A stretch of 64,000 bases of DNA from Bimastos eiseni (Eukaryota; Annelida; Clitellata; Crassiclitellata; Lumbricidae): the NCBI GenBank assembly GCA_959347315.1, contig OY365813.1, positions 19,293,460 to 19,357,459 on the forward strand. Direction: 5' to 3'. Made by a program: the position numbers and the translations under genes. Below are positions 54,498 to 64,000 of the stretch, one piece after another. The notes under the pieces are model-generated. The model did not search any database. It saw only the letters and a list, made by a program, of their open reading frames with translations, and was not told the DNA's origin. The first letter of the stretch is position 1, and each line of letters begins with the position of its first letter.

Positions 54498-55938
54498 CAG
54501 GATGGGCCATTAAAAAGTAAAACCCGCAGTCTTAATGCCAATATTTTGGCCAATAGTAGGAATCAATGAATTAAATTTTACAGGCTAATTCATATTTACT
54601 TATAACTGCAAACGTTTACTGAAATATTTCAAACAGAACCAAAGTTATATCACTTTTAATGAGTGCAACCATGGTTTTATGATTGTCAAAAACATTCAAC
54701 GCAGCAATAAGTTACAAAAACGATTTAATGAGATAACATCTCAAGTAATTATTATAAAGCAAACACTATTTTGCTTCACATCCTGTGTACAATGTGTCTA
54801 CCACCAGTAGCCACACATATTCTAAGTCCATTTTGCAAGTTTTGATGACCTGTTTGGGAGCCAGCGCATCGGTAATAACTTGCCTAGGGACACGACGAAA
54901 AGCGATGAGGATCTTGTTTGGCAATTCTTCTCACAGACGTGCGTGCTTCTGATGCTCAACTCTGTAGAAATTCGCCGAGTACCGAGATGATTGGTCTATT
55001 TTTGATTGAACGATTTTTGATTGGTCGATTTTCCCGAGTACCAACGTTTGTATTATGGCTAGGTAATGTACATGTTTAACCTGTGAAGCAAACTTTCACT
55101 ACAGCAACAGTCAAAATCAGCCCAACATTAGGACATTCTGTCTTGACTGATCACGTGAACCCATCATTTAAGTCATGCTTTTATCAGTTACTGAAACGTA
55201 TAAAACCTCCCAAGGTCTCTGGGTTTTAGCGAACAAAGCCAAAAACAGATATGTTTAATTAAAGAGTGCTATTTTGCGAGCAAATAAGTTCGTCAACATG
55301 CTCGATATTTGCTCGGGTTCGGATAGATTTCTGCCTTCCGCTGCCCTTACGACGTTCCACAACCCATTTCCTATCATCAACCTGTCCGCATATTTTTCAT
55401 AAGTGATCAGCTGCAGTGATTTCAGAGTGAGCATTGATTACAGCTTTGGCTCCAAGATCATGCTCATAATTCATAAAATGTCTGTATACGCATTTTATCT
55501 GTCATGGACACCTTGTCCATGTTAATTTTGTTACAAATGCAATCATAAAATAATTAATCGCAAAGCATTTTTATTCATCGATTTAATCGAATGCTTGCTA
55601 GATGACGTCAAAGTGTCTTATATGCGACAAAATTCGGTTTGTTTTCTCAATAAAAGTAATTATGAAGTGTTTTTTATTACAACTACTTGAAATGCGACTT
55701 TAAAAATTTGCTTTTTATAACTTTTTTCGGCGTTAAAGGTTTTTGACCATCCAAATTGGTGGTTGCACTCATTGAAAGTAATATGACTTTTGTTCTGTTT
55801 TAAATATTTTAATCAATTTTGGCGATTACATGCAAATATGAATTGGTTTTGAGCGTGTAAAATTTCATTTAATACTTTCTACTTTTGGCCGAAATATTAG
55901 CAAATAACCGTATGGGTGTACTTTTTTAGCCCACCTTG
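54498..55938 (-). mobile_element. Tc1/mariner-type transposon, internally rearranged
   Basis: 1441 bp bounded by TA on both sides (54496-54497, 55939-55940). Ends CAGGATGGGCCATTAAAAAG and, inverted, CAAGGTGGGCTAAAAAAGT continue into long inverted repeats of about 270 bp. Transposase remains lie on the minus strand. Near 55.27-55.36 kb a helix-turn-helix-linker-like segment reads RRKGSGRQKSIRTRANIEHV then DELI. A C-terminal piece near 54.78-54.95 kb has ELPNKILIAFRRVPRQVITD. Between them the catalytic core is absent, replaced by 54988-55264, which matches flanking DNA at 53.3-53.6 kb. It is therefore non-autonomous. Confidence 0.8.
54988..55264. repeat. Filler block inside the mariner element
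   Basis: Near-copy of 53264-53590 in the same orientation, replacing the middle of the transposase gene. Confidence 0.75.
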
Positions 55939-55940
55939 TA

Positions 55941-56392
55941 CATGTACGGGTATCGAACTCGGTTTCTCAGCTCTGCGCACCAAAGATTTATCCGTTACTC
56001 TACGGCCCCCTAGATGACTTGCAGTTTAATTGGTGGTGATCGTTGGATCAGATAGCAACAGCAAAATAGTGTGGACTTTGGTATCGTCTGATAGTAAAAG
56101 AATCCAGAGTCCCTAGTTAACTATTCTCAAGGTACAGATTGCAATCTGTTTCAAAAACATAACGATTCTCACGACAGTACGAATCGACACGTAACAAAGA
56201 ACATTCACATTGGAGAATCGACTGGGAACTGACGATTGTTAGGAACATGCAAACTACCACATATAAAAATAAAATATAAACGGCAACCGTTAATAATTTA
56301 AATGACTTTTGTGCATAATTATCATATCTATTATCATCAATTGTGATTTTATGCGGTGGAATAAAGAATTGAGCCAGAAAGGTATCAACAAA
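55941..56392. other. 5' flank of member 12, without array module
   Basis: No 5' module, SINE or ACN tract. There is an AT-rich stretch (aaaataaaatataaacggc) just before the frame. An AG at 56380-56381 lies 11 nt before the ATG but lacks a pyrimidine tract, so splicing here is doubtful. Confidence 0.45.
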
Positions 56393-57955
56393 ATGTATCG
56401 GTTGCCAGTTTTTCTCGTTCTGCTGGGTTCACTCGGAATGGTCGAGAACTCGAAGATAATCATGACGTCGCCACAGATCCGAAGTCACATTCTCGAACAG
56501 GTGGCCCTCGGCGAAGAACTGGCTTCGAGAGGACACGAAGTCTACCTTGCAATTGGATCTCGCTATCCGGACATGAAGAGCATCGAAAAACGAGGCGTTA
56601 AGATCCTGACGTATAGAATCCCCGACGACGTCATGTACGGGGTCTCCGAAGATTTCGAAAGAACATCAGTGGGTGTCGTATTTGACCCCACTGAGGACGT
56701 CTACAGAACAGTGTTGCAGCTCGTCTCACGGTTGGGGTACAGCGAGTGCGAGTACATGATGGACGACAAAGTCTTTCTTGATGCGGCAAGAAAACTGAGC
56801 TTTGATCTGGCGATAGTAGAACCGTTCGTTGCTACGTCATGCACTTTGATTCTGCCGAAATATCTAGCCATACCATTTGTGTCTTTGACGCCTTTGTATC
56901 AACCGTGGAGGATTCGAATCCCAGCACTGCCGTCGTTTTATCCACTCACGACCGTTTGGACAGACCCGTCGGAGATCACACTGCTATCTAGACTCAGGAA
57001 CGCCGTCGCATACCCTACGACGTCTTACCATACCCAGGCGATTCTTCCAGAGAATAGGACGCTTTTGGATCGTTTTCTTCCAGGCACGGACAGCTGGGAC
57101 GACTTGATACGTGAGTCGGAGCTGTTCCTAGCCGAAATCGATCACCATCTGGGAAACCCGGTTCCCCAGATGCCCAACTACATCTCCGTTGCCGGTTTGA
57201 CGACCAGCAAGGCAAAGAAACTTCCACAGGACATAGAAAGCTTCATGGAAAACTCACCCGATGGTATTATTCTGCTGAGTTTCGGTTCAATAGCCTATTA
57301 CTTTCCGAAAGAAGTCATAGCGAGATTCCTCGATGGATTTTCCAAATTGAATCGGACCGTATTGCTAAAGCTTTTCATTCCCGAAGGCCTCAGAGTTCCC
57401 GAAAACGTTAAGGTGCTCTCCTGGTTACCTCAGAACGACGTTCTCGGCCATCCGCAGACGAAGCTCTTTATCACGCATTGCGGAAACAACGGTCAACACG
57501 AGGCGCTATATCATGGAGTTCCAATGATAGGCTTTCCATTGTTCACTGACCAGCATCAGAACTGTAATCGAGCTTACAAGAAAGGGTTTGGTTTGGTGAT
57601 GGACATCGCCAGCTTCACTCCAGACGAACTGGTCGCCAACATCCAAGAAATCCTCAACAATCCGAAATATCGCACGACAGTCACAAAGGCGTCGGAAATC
57701 TTTCGGGACCAGCCAATGCATCCGCGCCAGCGAGGTGCATTCTGGGTAGAACACGTGATCAAACATGGCGGCAGACACCTGCGTCCTTTTTCGATCGATT
57801 TGCCCCTCTACCAATTCTACATGCTGGATATTCTGGGGATTGGTGTCGTTGGCCTGTTTGTTATCGGTCTGGTGCTTCGTGGTTTAGTCAGATGTCTTTT
57901 AAATTTCCTTGGTTTCTCTAACAAGCGGGCAACGACCAAGCTCAAATCTCAGTGA
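56393..57955 (+). CDS. Divergent UDP-glycosyltransferase at the array edge (member 12, intact)
   Basis: 520-residue UGT, clearly related to the others but the most different. I choose the ATG at 56393 because it has an aacaaaATG context and begins a good signal peptide (MYRLPVFLVLLGSLG). Earlier in-frame ATGs (56309, 56351) give a charged or Ile-rich extension that no relative has. GSH-equivalent reads RSHILEQ. Glu143 sits in AIVEPFVATSC. The signature is FITHCGNNGQHEALYHGVP followed by TDQHQN, so the donor-site pair is Asp386-Gln387 as in most animal UGTs. NRTVLLKLF replaces NQTVLVKFF. The C-terminal membrane segment (LDILGIGVVGLFVIG) is unlike the others; the tail ends KLKSQ (KxKxx kept). 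More C/G third positions than neighbours suggest an older copy outside the conversion pool. Confidence 0.93.
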   Translation: MYRLPVFLVLLGSLGMVENSKIIMTSPQIRSHILEQVALGEELASRGHEVYLAIGSRYPDMKSIEKRGVKILTYRIPDDVMYGVSEDFERTSVGVVFDPTEDVYRTVLQLVSRLGYSECEYMMDDKVFLDAARKLSFDLAIVEPFVATSCTLILPKYLAIPFVSLTPLYQPWRIRIPALPSFYPLTTVWTDPSEITLLSRLRNAVAYPTTSYHTQAILPENRTLLDRFLPGTDSWDDLIRESELFLAEIDHHLGNPVPQMPNYISVAGLTTSKAKKLPQDIESFMENSPDGIILLSFGSIAYYFPKEVIARFLDGFSKLNRTVLLKLFIPEGLRVPENVKVLSWLPQNDVLGHPQTKLFITHCGNNGQHEALYHGVPMIGFPLFTDQHQNCNRAYKKGFGLVMDIASFTPDELVANIQEILNNPKYRTTVTKASEIFRDQPMHPRQRGAFWVEHVIKHGGRHLRPFSIDLPLYQFYMLDILGIGVVGLFVIGLVLRGLVRCLLNFLGFSNKRATTKLKSQ

Positions 57956-58230
57956 CATGTGCATCGATGTTTCAGTTTTAACTACTAAATTTTAGATGCT
58001 TGTATCGCGCCGCACCGATATCTAGTGCACAGAACAACAACCGTTGCCCGTTAGAACGGATCCGTAATTTGGTTAGTAGCTAGTAGTTCAATCCACAAAG
58101 TATTTCTAATTACATGTATGTTATAAGCAGTAACTGAAACAGATTAGACACAGTGACAATGGAATATTGACCCTGATGATCACTGGATTCTTCGGTCTGG
58201 AGCACTATATACATAGAGCCTATGTATGTA
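57956..58230. other. 3' flank of member 12
   Basis: AT-rich, no array 3' module and no canonical AATAAA close to the stop. Confidence 0.4.
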
Positions 58231-58297
58231 CGGCGCAGGACGTTTTAGGCGCAGCCGTTTCGGCACGACTGTTTTGGCGCAGGACGTTTTGGCGCAA
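58231..58297. repeat. GGCGCAGGACGTTTT short tandem motif
   Basis: cggcgcaggacgttttaggc then ttttggcgcaggacgttttg. It looks like a transposon end, but no partner end is visible. Confidence 0.5.
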
Positions 58298-58379
58298 ATA
58301 TCTGATACAAAATATAATGTAACACGAAGCATGATCGATGATGATACTTATGCTAAACTGGGAACTGGAATGATTCAAG

Positions 58380-58665
58380 AATCATGCTTAAATAGAAGCG
58401 GAAGGGATATGATAATTCTACTCGTCGTGGAACCCTTTTAGTCACAATCGTTTTACAATCTCGCTTCCAAGTAAACGGCTTCTATTTAAGCATGATTACT
58501 TTCATCAATCCAGCTTCCATTTAACCATGATTATTTTCCTCAATCTGGCTTCCATTTAAGCACTATTCTTTTCCTCAATCCAGCTCCCAGTTTAACAGTA
58601 TCCTCTTCATTGATCCAGCTTCCAGTTAAACATGATTCTTTTCTCCTAATCCATCTTCTATTATA
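58380..58665. repeat. About 45-50-bp tandem repeat with an inverted first unit
   Basis: Four to five units of aatccagcttccatttaa plus catgattattttcctc type. The upstream atcatgcttaaatagaagc (about 58380-58399) is the reverse complement of gcttctatttaagcatgat (58479-58497). Confidence 0.7.
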
Positions 58666-60249
58666 CCGACGTTCCCGGGGCTTAACCTGATCTGCTATGT
58701 GGAATAATTTACGATGCCAAAGTGTAGATTGCCATATAATATATTAAACGGACAATTTCTAGAGCGCCATAACGCAGCCATGCCGCTACAACGGCGCTTA
58801 AGTAAATATATATTTGTGTGAATATATATATATATGTATGTATATATATTTTTTATATATAGATGTACATACATAAAATGAATGTTATTGCAAACTAAGT
58901 TGAGGCTGTGACAGTTTTATAATCTAATTAAACGAATATTGAATCGAATTGAACAGCCATCAATCAATGGAATTAATAAACTTCAAGTAGGAGTGTATAT
59001 GTACATGGTTCACAGAGGCTTATTAACAAGTGGTTCCAATCGATAGTTTGTAGAAACCTAGAGGTCAATGACCATCAGACGCGGGCTTCAAGTAAGTTGA
59101 AAATGGGGGGGGGGAGGCTGGGGCTGTTAGCGGGTATTTTGCGGCTTTCCATGTTCGCTGTATGATTCCGTCACACTGCTATTTCTGCGTTTTTATGCTT
59201 TGTTTTGCAGGTGAACATTAAAACAGAGTTGATTGATTACTTGTAAATTCTTATAGCTGCAATTGGCTGTGTTAGAAAAAGTTGACTCAATATATGCCAA
59301 GTCTACTATACTTTGCTGGATGTAGTCAACTTTTCAAATATTTTTAAATATTATTTTACATTACACTAATCCTTAACTCTATGTTTACAATAGTTGCATA
59401 AAATATTTAACGAAAAGATGTTTACACTCAATAATGTTAAGAATGTCCAACTGGATCAATATGGTTGAATATAATTTATACTGAACGAGCTTTGTAATAG
59501 CTGATCAATTCATGCAATGCAAAATCATGATAGTCTGCATAGCCTGACATCCAATCGTTTTTAAATGTCCGAATGTTAAATACTGGTCAAATTGAGTCGA
59601 ATTTAATTTAATGGCAGCCTGCAAGGTGCCTATCTATCCTGCAGACATACATACATATACATGCACGCACACGCGAACACACACACACATATATAATATA
59701 TATAATATATTTATACATACATAAGCAAACACAGAGCTATATACAAATGCCAAAACATCGTCGATACGCGTGATACTTTCATCGTCTAGACAAGCCACCG
59801 TTATACCCGACAGAAGATACACAGAGAGCTTCGCATTAGGACTACGGACAGATAATCCGCCGCGTCGGGATCTTGAGATCAGGGAGACTGATCAACGCGT
59901 CACGGAGATTGCCGAGTCCTGCCGATCCGTTCCGACTAAGTGAAAGTGGATACGGGATATAGCTTCGCATCCGTCTAGGGTCGGTTGGAAAACATTAGCC
60001 GAGGTCATGTGGTGCGCCGAAGATTCTGCGTGACTATTGAAGACTGTCTTGCGTGTTTTGTGACCAGGTGAGCTTTGTTTGAAATGGACTGCGTCATCAG
60101 CTCACGTGAGTTCGTTACGCGTGTTAAGCAGATTGTCAAGGAATCCATATTATGCAATACAATACAACTGCAATTTGATATCGCCCTTCTGACAATTTAA
60201 CTCAGAAGTGCACACACGCCACGACGGCGCAACAATGCAGGGCAATAAT
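58666..60249. other. Intergenic with LINE-tail-like word and TA/CA-rich runs
   Basis: TA-rich runs at 58.80-58.86 and 59.69-59.72 kb, a cgaatattgaatcgaattga word at about 58933 resembling the 24.26-kb LINE tail, and a CA-rich run near 59.66 kb. No gene recognised. Confidence 0.4.
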
Positions 60250-60376
60250 TAATAATCGTGGGTAAATGACATGCTCAAGGAGTCAAGGTCCCTACACAGT
60301 AACTCCTTAGACGAGGGTCGAACCCGCGATCTCCGCGTAACGGGCTGATCGCTCCAACCATTCAGCCACCGTGCCA
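60250..60376 (-). repeat. tRNA-derived SINE, minus strand, well preserved
   Basis: Reverse complement begins ggcacggtggctgaatggtt (box A), then cgggttcgaccctc (box B), then gttactgtgtagggacct and a tail gagcatgtcatttaccc. It is the same family as the 3'-module SINEs. It is not a working tRNA: no intact cloverleaf and a SINE tail follows. Confidence 0.75.
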
Positions 60377-61070
60377 CACGTAAATTATTAGAGGAATGAC
60401 TAATCGTCAAATCTTCGCGTACACGTTTCACTCCTAAGCATAGGCCTTGATGCAGCTGATTGCGATCCGAGACCCGTCACTGCGTCTTCGATTGTAAGGG
60501 ATGGCGGTGCGGTTATTGGAATGCCTTTTGTTTTAAGATGAATTCCACTGTTTTATGCGAAGTTGCAATGTATTGTATTTTGATGCATTGTATTGCATAT
60601 ATTGAACTGCAATTTTATATTATAAAGGAAAATATTGGATTAGATGGAATTTATTGAATTTGTTTGGATTAGTTTTGGATTACAGTGTGATTAGATATGT
60701 TTTCAGAACTCACGGTCGTAGCTGACTGTTGATAAATCAGACATTCAGTTAAATTCAAGTCTAGTTTTTTATTGGAACCAAAACAAATCAAATTTAACAT
60801 ATAAACAGGAGAATGCAGAAACCTTGGCTCATAGAGAGAAACCTAAAAGGGCCGAAGCCCCGCTTACTCCTCAGTAATTTTGCAGTAACATGAGTAAGCA
60901 TGAGGATTACTCCTAAATTGGATATAATACAATGTGGGTTACATGTACGACAAAAAATATACTAAACTAATTAACTATAATGCAGAGGCTAAGCGAATGA
61001 ATCGCTGTCTTTAGGCAAAAGTTCATTTTCTTTGCTCTGAGACCTATGAGTCCTATGGCACCCAAGAGTC
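60377..61070. other. Intergenic, no recognised feature
   Basis: AT-rich DNA with TTGCA/TTGGATTA words. No supported gene. Confidence 0.4.
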
Positions 61071-61285
61071 CTTGATCTGTCTTTCTCTGTCTGTCTATCT
61101 CTGCTTGTTCTTATTCGTCTCATTCTCGGTATCCGTCTCTGTGTCCGACTCTTCCCTCTCTTCCTCTTCCTCCCTTCGCCTCTTCTCCTCCTATTTCCTC
61201 TTCCTCCTACTCCCATCCTGCTCCTCTCACAATAACTGCTCCTACTCTCCTGTCTCCTCCTACTCCTTCTCCCTTCCTCCTCCTA
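61071..61285. repeat. CT-rich tract
   Basis: Irregular TCTGTC and TCCTCC pyrimidine runs. Confidence 0.8.
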
Positions 61286-61525
61286 ATTCTACCCTCCTCC
61301 TGCTACTCGTGTTCCTCCTCTTTCTACCCTCCTCCTGCTACTCGTGTTCCTCCTCTTTCTACCCTCCTCCTGCTACTCGTGTTCCTCCTCTTTCTACCCT
61401 CCTCCTGCTACTCGTGTTCCTCCTCTTTCTACCCTCCTCCTGCTACTCGTGTTCCTCCTCTTTCTACCCTCCTCCTGCTACTCGTGTTCCTCCTCCTCCT
61501 CCTCCTTCTCCTCCTCCTCCTGGTC
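61286..61525. repeat. 35-bp pyrimidine minisatellite
   Basis: Six near-perfect units of gttcctcctctttctaccct plus cctcctgctactcgt. Because 35 is not a multiple of 3, all three frames stay open and repeat the same peptide, which makes artefact frames. Confidence 0.95.
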
Positions 61526-61627
61526 TCGTCATCCATGAATGAAACGCATTCGAGCTTCAAAGCTATAACAATGAGCTAGCTGATCATATGAATGTTAACT
61601 GCACTCAAAGGCCTATTTAACAAAGGC

Positions 61628-61756
61628 AGAGCTCTCTCTCTGTCTCTGTCTCTCTCTCTCTCTCTCTCTGAGTCTCTCTCTCTCTTTCTCTCTGAATCTC
61701 TCTCTCTCTCTGCGTCTCTCTCTCGCTCTCTCTGTCTCTCTCTCTCTCTCTCTCTG

Positions 61757-61797
<41 letters not shown>

Positions 61798-61990
61798 CTC
61801 TCTCTATCTCTGTGTTTGCCTCTTTGTTGTTATGACTGTCTCACTTTGTATATGATGCGTGTCATCACTCGTTCGTCCTCTCGTATATCTGTCTGTCTAT
61901 CTTTCTGTACGAATCTATGTACGTCTATCTCCCTACCTCTCTCTCTTTCTCTCTCTCTTTATCTCTGTCTATCTGTCTTTCTTTTTATTC
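61628..61990. repeat. (TC)n microsatellite, interrupted
   Basis: Dense TC repeats to about 61812, then looser TCTGTC/TCTATC runs around a non-repetitive gap. Confidence 0.95.
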
Positions 61991-62329
61991 CTGTGTATCA
62001 TAGACCTCTTAGCGTCCCCACACGTAAGGGCATTAGATGATATCACGCAAAACAAAAAGAACCGATGAATTAGTGAATGGGGGAGACTTGTACAACAAGC
62101 ACCCACTGTTTAAAGGCCAGTCCAGCCACCCCCACGCAGACCAACCGCCCGATCAACCGTTCGTCTTTGTGTTCCATTTCCAAAATGCTTCCACGTAACT
62201 GGAGGCAATGACAAAGACCAATTAAAAGCAGGATTCGACGAAAGCCTAATGCGTTTCGACTCGATCTTTTTGACAGGTGCAATTGGAAATTCAATGGAGG
62301 CTTTCTCCTCAGTTGGACTAAAACGGAGG

Positions 62330-62529
62330 NNNNNNNNNNNNNNNNNNNNNNNNNNNNNNNNNNNNNNNNNNNNNNNNNNNNNNNNNNNNNNNNNNNNNNN
62401 NNNNNNNNNNNNNNNNNNNNNNNNNNNNNNNNNNNNNNNNNNNNNNNNNNNNNNNNNNNNNNNNNNNNNNNNNNNNNNNNNNNNNNNNNNNNNNNNNNNN
62501 NNNNNNNNNNNNNNNNNNNNNNNNNNNNN
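62330..62529. other. Assembly gap (200 N)
   Basis: Exactly 200 unknown bases next to the long satellite; the round number suggests a placeholder size. Confidence 0.99.
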
Positions 62530-62565
62530 CTGTGTGTATCTCTCCCTGTATGTTTCTCCACGATC

Positions 62566-63277
62566 CTCTGTCTCTGTCTGTCTCTGTCTGTCTCTGTCTG
62601 TCTCTGTCTGTCTCTGTCTGTCTCTGTCTGTCTCTGTCTGTCTCTGTCTGTCTCTGTCTGTCTCTGTCTGTCTCTGTCTGTCTCTGTCTGTCTCTGTCTG
62701 TCTCTGTCTGTCTCTGTCTGTCTCTGTCTGTCTCTGTCTGTCTCTGTCTGTCTCTGTCTGTCTCTGTCTGTCTCTGTCTGTCTCTGTCTGTCTCTGTCTG
62801 TCTCTGTCTGTCTCTGTCTGTCTCTGTCTGTCTCTGTCTGTCTCTGTCTGTCTCTGTCTGTCTCTGTCTGTCTCTGTCTGTCTCTGTCTGTCTCTGTCTG
62901 TCTCTGTCTGTCTCTGTCTGTCTCTGTCTGTCTCTGTCTGTCTCTGTCTGTCTCTGTCTGTCTCTGTCTGTCTCTGTCTGTCTCTGTCTGTCTCTGTCTG
63001 TCTCTGTCTGTCTCTGTCTGTCTCTGTCTGTCTCTGTCTGTCTCTGTCTGTCTCTGTCTGTCTCTGTCTGTCTCTGTCTGTCTCTGTCTGTCTCTGTCTG
63101 TCTCTGTCTGTCTCTGTCTGTCTCTGTCTGTCTCTGTCTGTCTCTGTCTGTCTCTGTCTGTCTCTGTCTGTCTCTGTCTGTCTCTGTCTGTCTCTGTCTG
63201 TCTCTGTCTGTCTCTGTCTGTCTCTGTCTGTCTCTGTCTGTCTCTGTCTGTCTCTGTCTGTCTCTGTCTGTCTCTGT
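62566..63277. repeat. 10-bp satellite (tctctgtctg), about 70 copies
   Basis: Essentially perfect array. Three units make 30 bp, so every frame is open and reads as a ten-residue repeat ([10 protein letters not shown] on the minus strand). The long frames here are not genes. True length may be larger because a gap adjoins it. Confidence 0.97.
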
Positions 63278-63443
63278 GTCTCTCTTTTTTTCTGGCTTTT
63301 TCTCTCTCTCTCTCCATCTCTCTCTCTCCATCTCTCCATCTCCATTTCTCTCTCTCCATCTCTCTCTCTCTTCAGGCAAATACTTACAGTTTTGAACGAG
63401 TTGTGACACTTTTTGTTGGGTACTACTTTTCATCCGGACACAG

Positions 63444-63605
63444 TGTACATACATACATACATACATAGTACATACATGCATACATACATATATACATATA
63501 TACATACATACATACATAGTACGTACATACATACATACATACATAGTACATACATACATACATATGTATGTATGTATGTAATATACATACATACTGTACA
63601 CACAT
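63444..63605. repeat. (CATA)n microsatellite with inverted section
   Basis: tacatacatacata runs with tagtacatac interruptions, then a short gtatgtatgtatg inversion at about 63564-63580. Confidence 0.95.
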
Positions 63606-63804
63606 ACCCATACATGGACACACGTGTCATTAGGTCTGGAGTGAAGTGGGAGTGAGTGGTAGTGATCGAAGCGTCAGTCAAATGTCGGTTGACAGAGGCA
63701 GATCCGACCGTTTGAGACAGGATCCCTTCGGACACCGATCGATGGCATCGCCATGCCTACAGTCGATTGATCGCAGCCATCACATTCAGTTCATCGGTTC
63801 TGTA

Positions 63805-63926
63805 AAACGGCGCCAAGCGGTGCCAAACGGTTCCATTTGGTTCCAAATGGTTCCAAACGGTGCCAAAATGGTGTAAATACGTTGCCAAACGGTTCCAAAC
63901 GGTGCCAAACGGTGCCAACACGGTGC
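63805..63926. repeat. 10-bp minisatellite (aacggtgcca) with palindromic variants
   Basis: About a dozen units aacggtgcca or aacggttcca. A local ttccatttggttccaaatgg makes a hairpin. The rest of the terminal region has no supported gene. Confidence 0.85.
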
Positions 63927-64000
63927 TCACATGTGTACGCTCACAAACAAACGATATCCTGCCTAGTCTGCATTTACAAAGCATGCACTTCCATTGTATA

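Noticed and set aside
56309..56392. N-terminal extension of member 12
   Set aside because: Ile-rich and charged extension ahead of a clear signal peptide, absent in relatives; the ATG at 56393 has the better context.
1886..57955. Viral ecdysteroid glucosyltransferase origin of the array
   Set aside because: These viral enzymes share the UGT fold, but the copies here have C-terminal membrane anchors, KxKxx tails and inferred 5'-UTR introns, as expected of animal genes; no viral neighbours are present.
60250..60376. Functional tRNA gene
   Set aside because: Box A and B are present but the cloverleaf is poor and a SINE tail follows.
61072..61579. Leu/Ser/Pro-rich 156-codon frame
   Set aside because: Pyrimidine satellite; the same peptide repeat appears in all three frames because the unit is 35 bp.
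62070..63601. Very long open frames ([12 protein letters not shown] and SVCLCL-type repeats) on both strands
   Set aside because: Produced by the 10-bp satellite and the N gap; open in every frame with no other sequence character.

Overview
This is eukaryotic (metazoan) nuclear DNA. It is AT-rich and gene-poor per kilobase, full of microsatellites, minisatellites, tRNA-derived SINEs, CR1-like LINE pieces and cut-and-paste DNA transposons (hAT, Tc1/mariner), and it has a 200-base assembly gap. The coding content is a tandem array of UDP-glycosyltransferase (UGT, GT1 family) genes with uninterrupted reading frames. The frequent AGGCCT-containing words, the CR1/hAT/mariner mix and the expanded UGT array suggest a marine invertebrate. 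I would guess a deuterostome such as an echinoderm, but the sequence does not prove it.

Layout: twelve UGT loci, all on the + strand, run from 1.9 to 58 kb. Eight look intact (starts at 1886, 6774, 15075, 21896, 31629, 36138, 50057 and 56393). Four are broken (25904-27429, 28057-29504, 40881-41596, 44035-45599). Each intact protein has a signal peptide, an N-terminal acceptor domain with a GSH histidine, a C-terminal UDP-sugar domain with a THCG...EALYxGVP signature, one C-terminal membrane segment and a KxKxx tail. That is the plan of an ER-membrane, lumen-facing conjugating enzyme. Substrate and sugar donor cannot be read from the sequence.

The array grew by duplicating a unit of several kb: a 5' module (promoter-like sequence, then a GGTAAGG-rich stretch), a tRNA-derived SINE, an ACN-trinucleotide tract, a pyrimidine-rich stretch ending in a splice-acceptor-like AG exactly 10 nt before the ATG, the single coding exon, and a 3' module often ending in a second tRNA-derived SINE. 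I infer that transcripts carry a spliced non-coding first exon.

Later events are layered on this. A hAT and a CR1-like LINE inserted upstream of the gene at 15075. Another hAT lies at 18.0-18.9 kb. A 655-bp terminal-inverted-repeat element with tandemly repeated ends is present in two copies. A mariner derivative at 54.5-55.9 kb carries a block resembling its own flank. A 5.3-kb duplication (22.7-28.0 kb and 40.9-46.2 kb) has a central 2.8 kb that reads as identical while both sides are diverged.

The last UGT (56393) is the most diverged, lacks the shared flanks and keeps the usual DQ in its donor-site signature where the others have EQ. Everything after 58 kb is non-coding: short repeats, one SINE, CT-rich satellites, the gap, a roughly 70-copy 10-bp repeat and a final 10-bp minisatellite.
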